A DNA stretch of 64,000 bases from Paludibacteraceae bacterium (GCA_024399965.1 JAKSNJ010000005.1:20281-84280); one strand, 5' to 3'; positions 1-8,027 are shown, numbered from the stretch's first letter. Program-made: numbers and translations. The notes: generated by a model from the letters alone, not told the origin.

Positions 1-912
1 CGTTTTCCGGCGTGCAGCGATGTCGTCGATATATTTTTGGTGCTCCTTGTCATAAATCATCGTACGCAAGCGCGAGAGGGCACGCTCTTTGTTCTTGGGC
101 TGGTCGCGCGTTTCGGTACATTCAATCAGTATTTCCTGCACCTCACCGGTGTTGGGATTTTTCCAATTATAGCGCAAACGCACGCCGGACGAAACTTTGT
201 TCACGTTCTGTCCGCCGGCACCGCCACTACGGAAATAGTCCCACTTGATTTCGCCCTCGTTTATGCTAACCTCAAACTCCTCTGCCTCAGGCAACACAGC
301 CACCGTGGCAGCAGAGGTGTGCAAACGTCCTTGTGTCTCCGTAGCAGGGACACGCTGAACACGATGTACCCCACTCTCATATTTGAGCGTGCCATAGACA
401 TTTTCGCCCGTCACATTGAAGATGATTTCCTTGTAACCACCCACAGCACCCTCCGAGAAAGAGGACACGGTGTATTTAAAGCCCTTGAGTTCAAAGTATT
501 TGGTGTACATACGGAACAGGTCACCAGCAAAGAGGGCTGCCTCGTCACCGCCCGTACCGCCACGAATTTCCATAACCACGTTCTTTCCATCTTCCGGATC
601 ACGGGGCAAAAGCATAAGCTTAACTTCCTCCTCCAACGCAGGTATTTGCGGTTCGAGTTCGTCTATCTCCATACGTGCCATCTCCTTAAGTTCAGGGTCG
701 GACTCATTGAAAAAGAGGTCCTTGGCGTCCTCTAAACTTTTGACGGCTCTTTTGTATTTATTGGCAGAAACGAGTACACGTTCCAAGTCCTTATAATCGC
801 GATTAAGGCGCACATAGCGCGCTTGGTCGGCAATGACGGCAGGGTCGGTAATCATGAGCGATACCTCATGAAACTTGGCCTCCAGTCCTTCTATTTTATC
901 CAGTATATCCAT
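1..912 (-). CDS. prfA: Peptide chain release factor 1 (3' end outside window)
   Basis: Release factor 1 reads UAA and UAG stop codons in the ribosomal A site and triggers hydrolysis of peptidyl-tRNA. The reading frame starts at the ATG at 912 (MDILDKIEG) and stays open to base 1, giving 304 residues. RF1 is usually about 355-360 residues, so roughly 55 C-terminal residues lie outside the window. The stop-codon reading tripeptide is visible as PAT in RVPATETQGR, which separates it from RF2. The catalytic GGQ loop is in GGAGGQNVNKV at about residues 225-235. It follows folD in a minus-strand run, with a heptanucleotide repeat between them. The RF1 call is firm because the window also carries RF2 (prfB) with a different recognition motif. 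Confidence 0.96.
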   Translation of the reverse strand, partial: MDILDKIEGLEAKFHEVSLMITDPAVIADQARYVRLNRDYKDLERVLVSANKYKRAVKSLEDAKDLFFNESDPELKEMARMEIDELEPQIPALEEEVKLMLLPRDPEDGKNVVMEIRGGTGGDEAALFAGDLFRMYTKYFELKGFKYTVSSFSEGAVGGYKEIIFNVTGENVYGTLKYESGVHRVQRVPATETQGRLHTSAATVAVLPEAEEFEVSINEGEIKWDYFRSGGAGGQNVNKVSSGVRLRYNWKNPNTGEVQEILIECTETRDQPKNKERALSRLRTMIYDKEHQKYIDDIAARRKT

Positions 913-920
913 TTAGTAAA

Positions 921-962
921 TTGAGAATTGAGAGTTGAGAGTTTAGAGGGTAGAGTTTAGAG
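921..962. repeat. Heptanucleotide tandem repeat, six units
   Basis: Six 7-bp units in a row: ttgagaa, ttgagag, ttgagag, tttagag, ggtagag, tttagag. The array lies between prfA and folD and runs into folD, encoding the last codons of folD and its stop. Related arrays sit at 2402, 24558, 61294 and 63655, and inside gcvP and the cotH-like gene. Confidence 0.85.
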
Positions 963-1824
963 AATAGGCCTGAAGGGTGTTTTGGAGTAAACTGACGATG
1001 GTCATAGGACCTACACCACCCGGAACAGGTGTGATATACGCACATTTGGGTGCTACCTGCTCATAGTCCACGTCGCCGGCAAGGCGGTAACCACGTTCTG
1101 TAGATGGATCTTCCACACGGGTGATACCCACATCTATGATGGTAGCACCCTCACTAACCATATCCGCCGTGAGCAGTCCAGGGTGACCGACTGCCACAAT
1201 GATAATGTCTGCCGAAAGGCATATCTGTTTCAGGTGCGCCGTATGACTATGACAGAGTGTTACGGTAGCGTTACCACGTTCATGCTTCTGCATCAGGAGG
1301 GTTGCCATCGGTTTGCCCACTATGTTGCTGCGCCCAATGACAACGATGTGCTTGCCATCGGTAGTGATATCATAACGACTGAGCAGTTCACGTATGCCAC
1401 GCGGAGTGGCAGAGACGATGCAAGGCAACCCCTTGGCAGCACGGCCTACGTTCTCGGGCGTAAGACCATCAACATCTTTTTGGTAATCAATGGCAGACGT
1501 GATGGTTTGCTCGTCAATATGCTTGGGCAAAGGCAGTTGGACAATAAATCCGTCCATTGAAGTATCGCTATTCAGTTTATGCACCTCAGCCAACAGTTCC
1601 TGCTCGGAAATAGTATCTTCGTACGCTATCTTGACGGCTTCAATGCCCACCTCGGCACACGCCTTTATTTTGTTTGCCACATACGTTTCCGATGCAGGGT
1701 TATGCCCCACAATGACGATGCCCAACTTGGGCGCACGTTTGCCTTGGTTGAGCAAGGTGGCTATCTGCGCTTTGAGTTCGGAACGTATCTCAGCGGCTAT
1801 TTGTTTCCCATTCAGTATAGTCAT
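943..1824 (-). CDS. folD: Bifunctional methylenetetrahydrofolate dehydrogenase / methenyltetrahydrofolate cyclohydrolase
   Basis: FolD interconverts 5,10-methylene-, 5,10-methenyl- and 10-formyl-tetrahydrofolate in the cytoplasm, supplying one-carbon units for purines and formyl-Met. The 293-residue product has the usual length. Visible signatures are SETYVANKIKAC with the catalytic lysine (about residues 47-58), VQLPLPKH, the nucleotide-binding GRSNIVGKPM and the C-terminal PVPGGVGPMT. The start codon lies inside the 3' end of the upstream lytic transglycosylase gene (about 35 bp overlap), which suggests translational coupling. The last residues (about YSLNSTL) are encoded by a heptanucleotide repeat, so the C-terminus has probably been rewritten by the repeat. 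Confidence 0.96.
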   Translation of the reverse strand: MTILNGKQIAAEIRSELKAQIATLLNQGKRAPKLGIVIVGHNPASETYVANKIKACAEVGIEAVKIAYEDTISEQELLAEVHKLNSDTSMDGFIVQLPLPKHIDEQTITSAIDYQKDVDGLTPENVGRAAKGLPCIVSATPRGIRELLSRYDITTDGKHIVVIGRSNIVGKPMATLLMQKHERGNATVTLCHSHTAHLKQICLSADIIIVAVGHPGLLTADMVSEGATIIDVGITRVEDPSTERGYRLAGDVDYEQVAPKCAYITPVPGGVGPMTIVSLLQNTLQAYSLNSTL

Positions 1825-2395
1825 TTCTGTATTTATTTGCTGTCTTTAATACTTGCTTCACGTATCGTCGCGGGTATGATGAGGACACGTACGGTTCCAC
1901 TTGCGACCAAACATAAGGATTTGCACCATCTGCCTTGGCCAGTTTGCGTGCCGCAAAAATGAATCCGGGCCCTACATTGTACGACGCTAACACGAATTTG
2001 GTTTGCTCGTCCTGATTATGAATAAACGCCCATTTGCCCTGCAAGAACTGAATATATTTGACTCCGGCACGTATATTGTCCTCCGGCACCCAAATGGTAG
2101 AGTCGTTCAGTCCGAATCGGCGAGCCGTCTTGGGCATGAGTTGCATCACCCCACATGCGCCGGATTGAGAATGTGCCTTAGCGTGAAAACGGCTCTCGTG
2201 GTAAGCCACCGAAGCCAATAGTGGCCAATCCCACCCCACCTCGGGAGCACACTGCTCAAAGCAGGACTGAAAAGGCACCATCTCCTCACGTGTGATTTCT
2301 TCCTCACCCTCACTAACCTCCACACGCATAAAGCCCAATAGAAAGGAGAGAACTGCCACGAGAAACAATATGATAGCTGCCTTTTTCATATCCAC
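1790..2395 (-). CDS. Lytic transglycosylase, SLT-domain, membrane-anchored
   Basis: A soluble lytic transglycosylase-like (SLT) protein expected to cleave the MurNAc-GlcNAc bond of peptidoglycan in the periplasm. The N-terminus MDMKKAAIILFLVAVLSFL is a hydrophobic anchor or signal without an obvious lipobox. The SLT hallmarks follow: the catalytic Glu in YHESRF (about residue 68), GVMQLMPKTAR (about 82-92) and ASYNVGPG (about 137-144). At 201 residues it is little more than one catalytic domain, resembling the C-terminal half of MltF. It is transcribed between ffh and folD and overlaps folD. Confidence 0.9.
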   Translation of the reverse strand: MDMKKAAIILFLVAVLSFLLGFMRVEVSEGEEEITREEMVPFQSCFEQCAPEVGWDWPLLASVAYHESRFHAKAHSQSGACGVMQLMPKTARRFGLNDSTIWVPEDNIRAGVKYIQFLQGKWAFIHNQDEQTKFVLASYNVGPGFIFAARKLAKADGANPYVWSQVEPYVSSSYPRRYVKQVLKTANKYRNDYTEWETNSR

Positions 2396-2401
2396 AACCT
2401 A

Positions 2402-2432
2402 CTCTAAACTCTAAACTTTAAACTCTAAACTC
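2402..2432. repeat. Heptanucleotide tandem repeat, four units
   Basis: Units ctctaaa, ctctaaa, ctttaaa, ctctaaa plus ctc fill the short gap between ffh and the lytic transglycosylase gene. This is the reverse complement of the tttagag unit seen at 24558. Confidence 0.85.
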
Positions 2433-2437
2433 CCCTC

Positions 2438-3736
2438 CTATCTGCGTTTCATCTGCTGCACTTTGCGCATCATCTTGCTGGTTTGCTCAAACTGCTTGAG
2501 GAAACGATTGAGTTCGACGATGGAAGTGCCGGAACCACGGGCGATACGGTCCTTGCGCGAGCCGTTGAGACAGCCCGGATTGGCACGCTCGTAGGGAGTC
2601 ATACTGCCAATAATGGCTTCGATGGGTTTGAAGGCATCGTCGCTCACTTCCACGTTCTTGAGCGCTTTGTCCATGCCCGGAATCATGCCCATGAGGTCTT
2701 TCATAGAGCCCATTTTCTTGAGTTGCTGCAACTGACTGATAAAGTCATTGAAGTCAAATTGGTTGTGGGCAATTTTCTTGCTGATACGGCGTGCTTCCTG
2801 CTCATCGTACTGCTCTTGCGCACGCTCTACCAAACTCACCACATCACCCATACCGAGGATACGGTCGGCCATACGCGACGGATGGAAGACGTCCAGTGCC
2901 TCCATCTTCTCACCCGTACCGATAAACTTGATGGGCTTATCCACAACGCTGCGAATAGACAGGGCAGCACCACCGCGGGTATCACCGTCCAATTTGGTAA
3001 GGATAACACCGTCAAAGTTCAGACGGTCGTTGAACTCTTTGGCTGTATTGACGGCATCTTGACCCGTCATGGCATCTACGACGAACAGCGTCTCGGAGGG
3101 CTCAATGGCTTGCTTGATGGCTGCTATCTCCTGCATCATCTGCTCATCTACTGCCAAACGACCGGCGGTATCGACGATGAGCACATCATAACCATAAGTG
3201 CGTGCCTCGCGAACGGCTTTCTTGGCCTTCTCCACCGGATTGGGTTCTGTCTCCTCCGTATATACTTTCGCGCCCACCTGCTCGCCCAACACGCGCAACT
3301 GCTCAATAGCAGCCGGACGATAGACATCACAGGCAGCCAACATCACTTTCTTGCCACGCTTCTGTATGAGCAGATTTGCCAACTTGGCAGCGTGAGTGGT
3401 CTTACCGGAACCCTGCAAACCGGCCATCAGGATAACCGCCGGATTGCCTTTGAGATTCAAATCCACACTCTCACCACCCATCAAGGCAGCCAACTCGTCG
3501 TGCGTAATCTTGACCATCAACTGCCCCGGGCGGACAGCCGTCATGACACTCTGACCGAGGGCTTTTTCCTTGACTTGGTCGGTAAACTGCTTGGCGGTCT
3601 TGTAGTTGACATCCGCTTCCAACAGGGCTTTGCGGATATCTTTGACCGTTTCGGCGATATTGATTTCGGTAATACGTCCCTCACCTTTGAGGATTTTAAA
3701 ACTGCGTTCTAATCGTTCACTGAGATTATCAAACAT
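2438..3736 (-). CDS. ffh: Signal recognition particle protein (SRP54)
   Basis: Ffh binds the SRP RNA and signal sequences of nascent membrane proteins and delivers ribosomes to FtsY through coupled GTP hydrolysis. The start is placed at MFDNLSERLE (3736), because the nine residues upstream do not resemble Ffh and would lie within the promoter-proximal leader. The product is 432 residues. The N domain is followed by the G domain with P-loop GLQGSGKTTHAAKLA (the last Thr of the common GKTTT is His), DTAGR and TKLDGDTRGG. A Met-rich M domain ends MMRKVQQMKRR. A consensus promoter at 3761-3792 drives it. Confidence 0.97.
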   Translation of the reverse strand: MFDNLSERLERSFKILKGEGRITEINIAETVKDIRKALLEADVNYKTAKQFTDQVKEKALGQSVMTAVRPGQLMVKITHDELAALMGGESVDLNLKGNPAVILMAGLQGSGKTTHAAKLANLLIQKRGKKVMLAACDVYRPAAIEQLRVLGEQVGAKVYTEETEPNPVEKAKKAVREARTYGYDVLIVDTAGRLAVDEQMMQEIAAIKQAIEPSETLFVVDAMTGQDAVNTAKEFNDRLNFDGVILTKLDGDTRGGAALSIRSVVDKPIKFIGTGEKMEALDVFHPSRMADRILGMGDVVSLVERAQEQYDEQEARRISKKIAHNQFDFNDFISQLQQLKKMGSMKDLMGMIPGMDKALKNVEVSDDAFKPIEAIIGSMTPYERANPGCLNGSRKDRIARGSGTSIVELNRFLKQFEQTSKMMRKVQQMKRR

Positions 3737-3760
3737 ACTTATCCATTTTAATTTTGGCTG

Positions 3761-3792
3761 CAAAGATACACTTTTTTTTTGAAATTTCCAAA
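3761..3792 (-). promoter_or_regulatory. Bacteroidota-type promoter for ffh
   Basis: On the minus strand TTTG (3792-3789), 20 bp, then TATCTTTG (3768-3761), matching TTTG-N19/21-TAnnTTTG. It stands back to back with the plus-strand promoter at 3798, with 5 bp between the two -33 elements. Confidence 0.85.
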
Positions 3793-3797
3793 TTTAA

Positions 3798-3829
3798 TTT
3801 GCATAAATGCAAATAAAAGCGTATCTTTG
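3798..3829 (+). promoter_or_regulatory. Bacteroidota-type promoter, leaderless arrangement
   Basis: TTTG at 3798-3801, 20 bp, TATCTTTG at 3822-3829. The ATG of the next gene begins only 8 bp after the -7 box, so the transcript should have almost no 5' untranslated region. Confidence 0.85.
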
Positions 3830-3837
3830 TACTCGAT

Positions 3838-5175
3838 ATGCGACGAACATTGTTTTTTATACTCCTAATCGGCTGTTTTGCTGGAAGTGCGCAGGCGGTG
3901 CAGAAAGAGCCGTCTCCACGTATTCCGCCACGCAAAGACGTTCATTTGCGTTATCGGCTGACAGGTACGGCAGGTTGGCTGAACAGGGACGACAAGATAA
4001 TCGGTACTTCCCAAGTAAAGGGGCTGACGATGGACCGCCCCGTGGTAGTGGGTGGTACGTTTGCCGTGGAGTTTATGCCAATGGACCGCAACTTGGGTCT
4101 GCGCCGCTGGAATAACACTTCGGTGGGTGTGGCGCTGACGGTGCTGGACCTTGGACAACAACAATATTTAGGACAAGTGATTGCACCCCACGCATACGTA
4201 AACGTGCCGTTGGTAAGGAAACCTCACTTCGAATTTGGGTTACGTCCCGGACTGGGAGTGGCCTTTGTGACAAAGACGTACGCCAACACGGTGCCCGATG
4301 AATACAGATGGAATGCCTACACCAAAAACGGGCAACAGATTGCCAATGTGTCGATAGGCAGCATTGCCAATGCGTGGATTACCGCCGGTGTGTATGTTGA
4401 TGTGCCGATTAAGAAAGGTTGGTCATTTGCCGTATCGGCAGCGTGGCAGCACGTGAGCAACGGTAGCGTGATGACCCCCAATGCCGGCTACAATATGTTC
4501 AACGGAGAAATGGGACTGGTATATTCCCCCGAGACCAATCCCGGAGGGCACTATTACGTGGAACCGATGACGATTGTGCCACACGAGTTGTACGAGGGCG
4601 TGAAGAAGAAGTGGGACGTGGAAATCGGTTTGGCAGGTGGTTGCAGAAGTGTGTATTACAGGGACCGAGAATGGTTTGGTGTAGGGTCGTTTACCGTAGC
4701 AGCCCACTGGCAGCCGGTGAGTATTTTCCGCTTGGGAGGCGGTGTAGATGTGTTCTATGACGGGGCATACCGGAGTGTGTGTGACAAGTTGGCAACCCCG
4801 AATACGACTGCCCCGATTACCTATTTTGGCAAGACGTATCTGGCAGAGAGCAAGGTCAGCAATTGTTTTCGGGTAGGTATCAGTTTGCAGCCCGAAATGG
4901 TGTTGGGTAACCTGACATTTGGCTATCACTTAGGTATTTATCTGTATGACCCCGTGAAGAACTTGGAGCCGTACAAAGAGGCCGAAAAAGGACTTGACCG
5001 GGGAATCTTCTATAAATACGACCCGATGAAGGCAAGCACGTATCAAGATGGTTGGTTTTATCAAAAGCTACAACTTAAATACCTTTGTACCAAACATTTA
5101 TATGTTCAGTTAGGGCTTAAGTTGCATATTATGAAGGCCGAATTTATAGATGCCGGTTTGGGAATACGGATATAA
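3838..5175 (+). CDS. PagL-like acyloxyacyl hydrolase (lipid A deacylase), outer membrane
   Basis: The 445-residue protein starts with a clear signal peptide (MRRTLFFILLIGCFAGSAQA, cut about residue 20). The first half resembles the PagL / acyloxyacyl hydrolase family (PF09411), beta-barrel enzymes that remove an acyl chain from lipid A. The key segment WQHVSNGS holds His205 and Ser207, followed by NAGYNMFNGEMGL with Glu224, in line with the His-Ser-Glu triad of PagL. The second half (about residues 235-445) is a further strand-rich region with alternating aromatic residues, so the protein is about twice the size of PagL. A second barrel or family-specific extension is possible. Translation starts 8 bp after the promoter -7 box. 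The substrate is inferred from family membership. Confidence 0.78.
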   Translation: MRRTLFFILLIGCFAGSAQAVQKEPSPRIPPRKDVHLRYRLTGTAGWLNRDDKIIGTSQVKGLTMDRPVVVGGTFAVEFMPMDRNLGLRRWNNTSVGVALTVLDLGQQQYLGQVIAPHAYVNVPLVRKPHFEFGLRPGLGVAFVTKTYANTVPDEYRWNAYTKNGQQIANVSIGSIANAWITAGVYVDVPIKKGWSFAVSAAWQHVSNGSVMTPNAGYNMFNGEMGLVYSPETNPGGHYYVEPMTIVPHELYEGVKKKWDVEIGLAGGCRSVYYRDREWFGVGSFTVAAHWQPVSIFRLGGGVDVFYDGAYRSVCDKLATPNTTAPITYFGKTYLAESKVSNCFRVGISLQPEMVLGNLTFGYHLGIYLYDPVKNLEPYKEAEKGLDRGIFYKYDPMKASTYQDGWFYQKLQLKYLCTKHLYVQLGLKLHIMKAEFIDAGLGIRI

Positions 5176-5199
5176 TTTTTGTATTTTTTGGTCGAAAAA

Positions 5200-5231
5200 T
5201 TTGCTTATTTCCAAAAAAAGCAGTACCTTTG
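5200..5231 (+). promoter_or_regulatory. Bacteroidota-type promoter for tRNA-Pro
   Basis: TTTG at 5200-5203, 20 bp, TACCTTTG at 5224-5231. The mature tRNA begins 13 bp after the -7 box. Confidence 0.88.
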
Positions 5232-5244
5232 CAGTCGCAAATGA

Positions 5245-5318
5245 CGGAAAGTAGTTCAGCCCGGTAGAATGCCTGGTTTGGGACCAGGTGGTCGCAGGTT
5301 CGAATCCTGTCTTTCCGA
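5245..5318 (+). tRNA. tRNA-Pro (anticodon TGG)
   Basis: The 7-bp acceptor stem pairs CGGAAAG (5245-5251) with CTTTCCG (5311-5317), followed by discriminator A. The anticodon stem CCTGG/CCAGG (5272-5276/5284-5288) encloses loop TTTGGGA with anticodon TGG at 5279-5281. The T loop is GGTTCGAATCC. CCA is not encoded. It is a single-gene transcription unit with its own promoter and terminator. Confidence 0.97.
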
Positions 5319-5325
5319 CATCATG

Positions 5326-5356
5326 AAAAAAGTCCGCCAAACGCGGACTTTTTTTT
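5326..5356 (+). terminator. Rho-independent terminator after tRNA-Pro
   Basis: An inverted repeat AAAAAAGTCCGC / GCGGACTTTTTT with a 5-base loop, ending in a run of T. The A-run on the other side could make it act on both strands and stop hicB transcription as well. Confidence 0.9.
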
Positions 5357-5384
5357 AGTTTGTTGGGTGCCAATCAACATACGT

Positions 5385-5786
5385 TTACACCATTGTAAAG
5401 GCAGCCATCTTGCGTCCCAATTGATTGATACCATCTTGAATACGTTGTGCTTGTGCACGGGAGATATATTCGCCTTTCTTATAACGTCTCATCAGTGTAT
5501 CATTAATGCCGACTATTTTGGAAAAAGCAGCCAAATTGATGAAGGAGAACTCCTCCAAAGCAGAAGCCGTGTCGTATTTGTATTCAAATTCAAGGTTCTT
5601 CAGTTCTTCAGGAAGTTGCTCACCATCCTCAATATAACTTGCTTTCATATCGTTTAAACAGGAGTCAAAATCCGCTTTTGCTTCTACCAAAGTAGCACCA
5701 TTACCAATAATTATATTTTCCAAATCGGGCGTATGAAGTCCAAAAGAGCCGTCTTTTCCTAATTCAATTAAAACTGTTGTTTTCAT
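5385..5786 (-). CDS. hicB: HicB-family antitoxin with C-terminal DNA-binding helix-turn-helix
   Basis: The 133-residue protein fits the HicB antitoxin family. The N-terminal half (about residues 1-65) has the partly degraded RNase H-like fold with GKDGSFGLHTPDLENIIIGNG and an acidic linker. The C-terminal half (about 80-130, INLAAFSKIVGINDTLMRRYKKG) looks like an XRE-type helix-turn-helix. HicB should neutralise HicA and repress the shared promoter. It lies 36 bp downstream of hicA in the same transcript, the common toxin-first order. The helix-turn-helix type is inferred by eye. Confidence 0.85.
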   Translation of the reverse strand: MKTTVLIELGKDGSFGLHTPDLENIIIGNGATLVEAKADFDSCLNDMKASYIEDGEQLPEELKNLEFEYKYDTASALEEFSFINLAAFSKIVGINDTLMRRYKKGEYISRAQAQRIQDGINQLGRKMAAFTMV

Positions 5787-5822
5787 ATTTCTTCAATGTT
5801 TTCGCCTAAAAGTTTATAGTAG

Positions 5823-6011
5823 TTATTTTATCCCTGATGCCTTCAGAATTGATTGCAGTGTTTTAGGTTTTACCTCTTCTGATTGGTGTCTCGGTATAGG
5901 AATTTGTCTGCCGGGAATTCTGGGATTGTAATAAATATCATGATTAGCGCCATGCCTCTTTATCTGCCACCCAAGAGGAGTAAGAATTTTCAATAATTCA
6001 CTATATTTCAT
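5823..6011 (-). CDS. hicA: HicA-family mRNA interferase toxin
   Basis: A 62-residue HicA toxin starting MKYSELLKIL. The family signature is present: a short double-stranded-RNA-binding-like fold with LGWQIKRHGANHDIYYNP, where His in RHGANHD is the expected catalytic residue, then the basic PIPRHQSEEVKPKTLQSILK. HicA toxins cleave mRNA independently of ribosomes. The start was set at 6011 rather than an in-frame ATG at 6038, because 6011 matches the family start and 6038 overlaps the promoter -7 box. Confidence 0.9.
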   Translation of the reverse strand: MKYSELLKILTPLGWQIKRHGANHDIYYNPRIPGRQIPIPRHQSEEVKPKTLQSILKASGIK

Positions 6012-6035
6012 GTCGTTTTTTTCTGTTTGACGGTG

Positions 6036-6067
6036 CAAAGGTACAACATTTTTTTGATATATGCAAA
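6036..6067 (-). promoter_or_regulatory. Bacteroidota-type promoter for hicAB
   Basis: On the minus strand TTTG (6067-6064), 20 bp, TACCTTTG (6043-6036), 24 bp upstream of the hicA start. The spacer contains the CATATATCAAAAAAA sequence common to many promoters in this window. HicB autoregulation would be expected to act here. Confidence 0.87.
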
Positions 6068-6180
6068 CTTTTATGTACTTTTTTTAATACATATTGCATT
6101 TTTGATACATATTACTACCCTATCTAACTCAAAACAGCATAAGACATATCAGAACAATCTATACTGCATAATTGCTCAAT

Positions 6181-6235
6181 CACATACTAATAACATACTA
6201 ATCACATACTAATCACATATTAATCACATACTAAA
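6181..6235. repeat. 11-bp tandem repeat, five units
   Basis: Units cacatactaat, aacatactaat, cacatactaat, cacatattaat, cacatactaaa. The reverse complement continues into the same flank (CCGTGTTTTTAGTATGTG) as the larger array at 33973, so the two arrays are related copies in opposite orientation. The array lies between hicA and the GNAT gene, in a stretch (6068-6279) without other features. Confidence 0.85.
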
Positions 6236-6279
6236 AACACGGAAAATCAAGGAGAAGTGACAAGCAATCTTTCATTTGC

Positions 6280-6795
6280 TTATTTCAACATCTGAGACAT
6301 CAAATATTTATTAGGTCTATCCTCTTTTATTACAAACTTTTCTCTAAAGTAAAAATTGATTGCCCGAATATTATCTTTTCTAACTTCTAAATCTATTTTT
6401 TCGAATATGTCAGTATGATTAACCATCTGTAGTGTAGCCATTAAAAGATGACCACATCCACGATGTTGAAAATCGGATAAGACAAATAGAAGAGTAACAT
6501 ATAAATATTTATTCGGCATATTCTTATAATAAAAATTAGCTCCAATACATTGTTGGTTTTTACATATCAATAGGATATTCGCAAACTGGGCCAATTTAGT
6601 GCTAAAGTCTTGCATATTAATTGTTTCGTGAAGATTTGGGACAAAAGAGTAATCGCCCAATAGCAATAACTGGTAAACTTCCTCCGCTGATAATGATTTT
6701 GGGGCAAATGAATAAACTTTAAATCCATTCGAAAAGATTCCGTTGCTCACAATGCATCCCTTATTCAAAAGGGATTCTTCAATTAGATTTTCCAT
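6280..6795 (-). CDS. GNAT-family N-acetyltransferase
   Basis: A 171-residue protein with the GNAT fold in its C-terminal half. LLFVLSDFQHRGCGHLLMATL (about residues 104-124) contains the acetyl-CoA-binding Q/R-x-x-G-x-G/A loop, and IDLEVRKDNIRAINFYFREKF (about 135-155) is the typical final strand-helix with NxxAxxFY-like spacing. The substrate cannot be told. The gene is visibly AT-richer than manA and ffh around it and sits alone between two repeat structures, which suggests recent acquisition. No consensus promoter was found. Confidence 0.78.
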   Translation of the reverse strand: MENLIEESLLNKGCIVSNGIFSNGFKVYSFAPKSLSAEEVYQLLLLGDYSFVPNLHETINMQDFSTKLAQFANILLICKNQQCIGANFYYKNMPNKYLYVTLLFVLSDFQHRGCGHLLMATLQMVNHTDIFEKIDLEVRKDNIRAINFYFREKFVIKEDRPNKYLMSQMLK

Positions 6796-6867
6796 ACGAT
6801 TAATAGTTTTTTGTTGCGCATAACTATCAATCGGTTAGGAATATAATAAAAAGTGTGAAACTCTCTA

Positions 6868-7025
6868 TTCGCGTTCTAGGAAGCCTGAGAAGAAACCCTT
6901 AATATCGCATAGAAAGCTTCACACATGCACTATGTGTTATGCGATATTAAGTTATTACTCAAGCATAAAATGAACGCTTTTCCCAATTCAAAAATTAGTT
7001 TCTCAGGCTTTTTCTTGAACGCGAA
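6868..7025. repeat. Nested inverted repeat of about 158 bp
   Basis: Outer arms TTCGCGTTC (6868-6876) with GAACGCGAA (7017-7025), and AAGCCTGAGAA (6881-6891) with TTCTCAGGCTT (7000-7010). Inside is a perfect 14-bp pair CTTAATATCGCATA (6898-6911) and TATGCGATATTAAG (6938-6951), closed by a small hairpin acacat/atgtgt (6921-6937). No reading frame fits it. It may be a non-autonomous mobile element, a structured RNA or a bidirectional transcription block between the GNAT gene and manA. Confidence 0.7.
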
Positions 7026-7093
7026 ATAATAGCTAATGCTTATTTAAATATGTCCTCCTGTTTAACGTCGGTGAGCGACTATGTCGTTATAAA

Positions 7094-8026
7094 TCAGACG
7101 ATGTAAGTCTCTAACAAGGTGCAAGCGTTGTTGGGCGTTAGGCGAATATCGCGCACAGCAGCCGGAATAAGTGCCGTTTCTCCTGCTGTCAGGGTGATGG
7201 CCTCGCCCTCCTCCCCATCTAATGCCTCAATACGGACCTCACCTTCGGTACACATATAGACCACAAACGAATCAAGAGGCGCATAATCTCGCTCTATCAT
7301 CTTGCTGAAAGTCAATACGTTGGTGCAGAAATGTTCGTCCTGAACAATAGATGCCACCGAATTATCTTTGCGCTCGTAAGGGACTAATGGCTGCGCCAAA
7401 GCATCGTAGTTGAGCACCTCCAACGACTGCTCGATATGCAAGGGGCGCAACTTCCCATCTAAGCCCGGTCGGCGGTAGTCATAGAGGCGATAAGTCATAT
7501 CGCTTGACTCCTGAATCTCAGCCACTTGCGTGCCCCGACAAAGGGCATGTACCGTACCTGCCTCAATAAAAGCGACATCGCCCTTTTGGACAGGAACACG
7601 CTGCAGCAGCGACAAAATAGAGTCATCGTTCAGCGACTGCGCCACCTCCTCACGCGACGTGGGACGCGCAAAACCCATTAAGATAGAGGCATCGGCGTCA
7701 CCGCCTGTGACATACCACACCTCGGTTTTGCCCAGTTGTTCCACCTCGGCTGCTGCCATATCGTCAGGATGCACCTGCACACTCAAATCATCCTTCGCCT
7801 CAATGAACTTGAAGAGCAGAGGAAAGGCGTCGCCATACATTTGATAGATGGCACCTCCCACCAACTCGTCCATGTAGGTTTCCAACAACTCCGGCAAAGT
7901 GTTCCCTGCCAAAAAGCCGTTTTCAACTACCGAATGGTCTTGCCCATAGGCAGACAGAGTCCACGACTCATGTCCCCAAACTTTGGGTTTATAGATAGGT
8001 GTGAATTTTAACGGATACAACAGCAT
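7094..8026 (-). CDS. manA: Type I mannose-6-phosphate isomerase
   Basis: A zinc-dependent cupin enzyme interconverting mannose-6-phosphate and fructose-6-phosphate, linking glycolysis to GDP-mannose and surface glycan synthesis. The 310-residue length fits the short bacterial form. Metal ligands are visible in VQVHPDD (about residues 83-89) and in FIEAGTVHAL, where Glu and His follow the cupin pattern. The N-terminus starts LYPLKFTPIYKPKVWGHESW, as is usual for Bacteroidota ManA. It lies one base downstream of galE in a minus-strand sugar-nucleotide operon with the nucleotidyltransferase gene. Confidence 0.93.
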   Translation of the reverse strand: MLLYPLKFTPIYKPKVWGHESWTLSAYGQDHSVVENGFLAGNTLPELLETYMDELVGGAIYQMYGDAFPLLFKFIEAKDDLSVQVHPDDMAAAEVEQLGKTEVWYVTGGDADASILMGFARPTSREEVAQSLNDDSILSLLQRVPVQKGDVAFIEAGTVHALCRGTQVAEIQESSDMTYRLYDYRRPGLDGKLRPLHIEQSLEVLNYDALAQPLVPYERKDNSVASIVQDEHFCTNVLTFSKMIERDYAPLDSFVVYMCTEGEVRIEALDGEEGEAITLTAGETALIPAAVRDIRLTPNNACTLLETYIV

Positions 8027-8027
8027 T

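Noticed and set aside
12-735. Plus-strand frames at the window start
   Set aside because: They lie opposite prfA, whose recognition and catalytic motifs are clear, and are treated as shadows.
2483-3712. Long open frame (409 codons) antisense to ffh
   Set aside because: It is the mirror of a highly conserved gene; its sequence has no family features, no start signal and no promoter of its own.
6868-7025. Integron attC site
   Set aside because: The nested arms look superficially similar, but GTTRRRY and RYYYAAC core sites are missing and no integrase gene is present.
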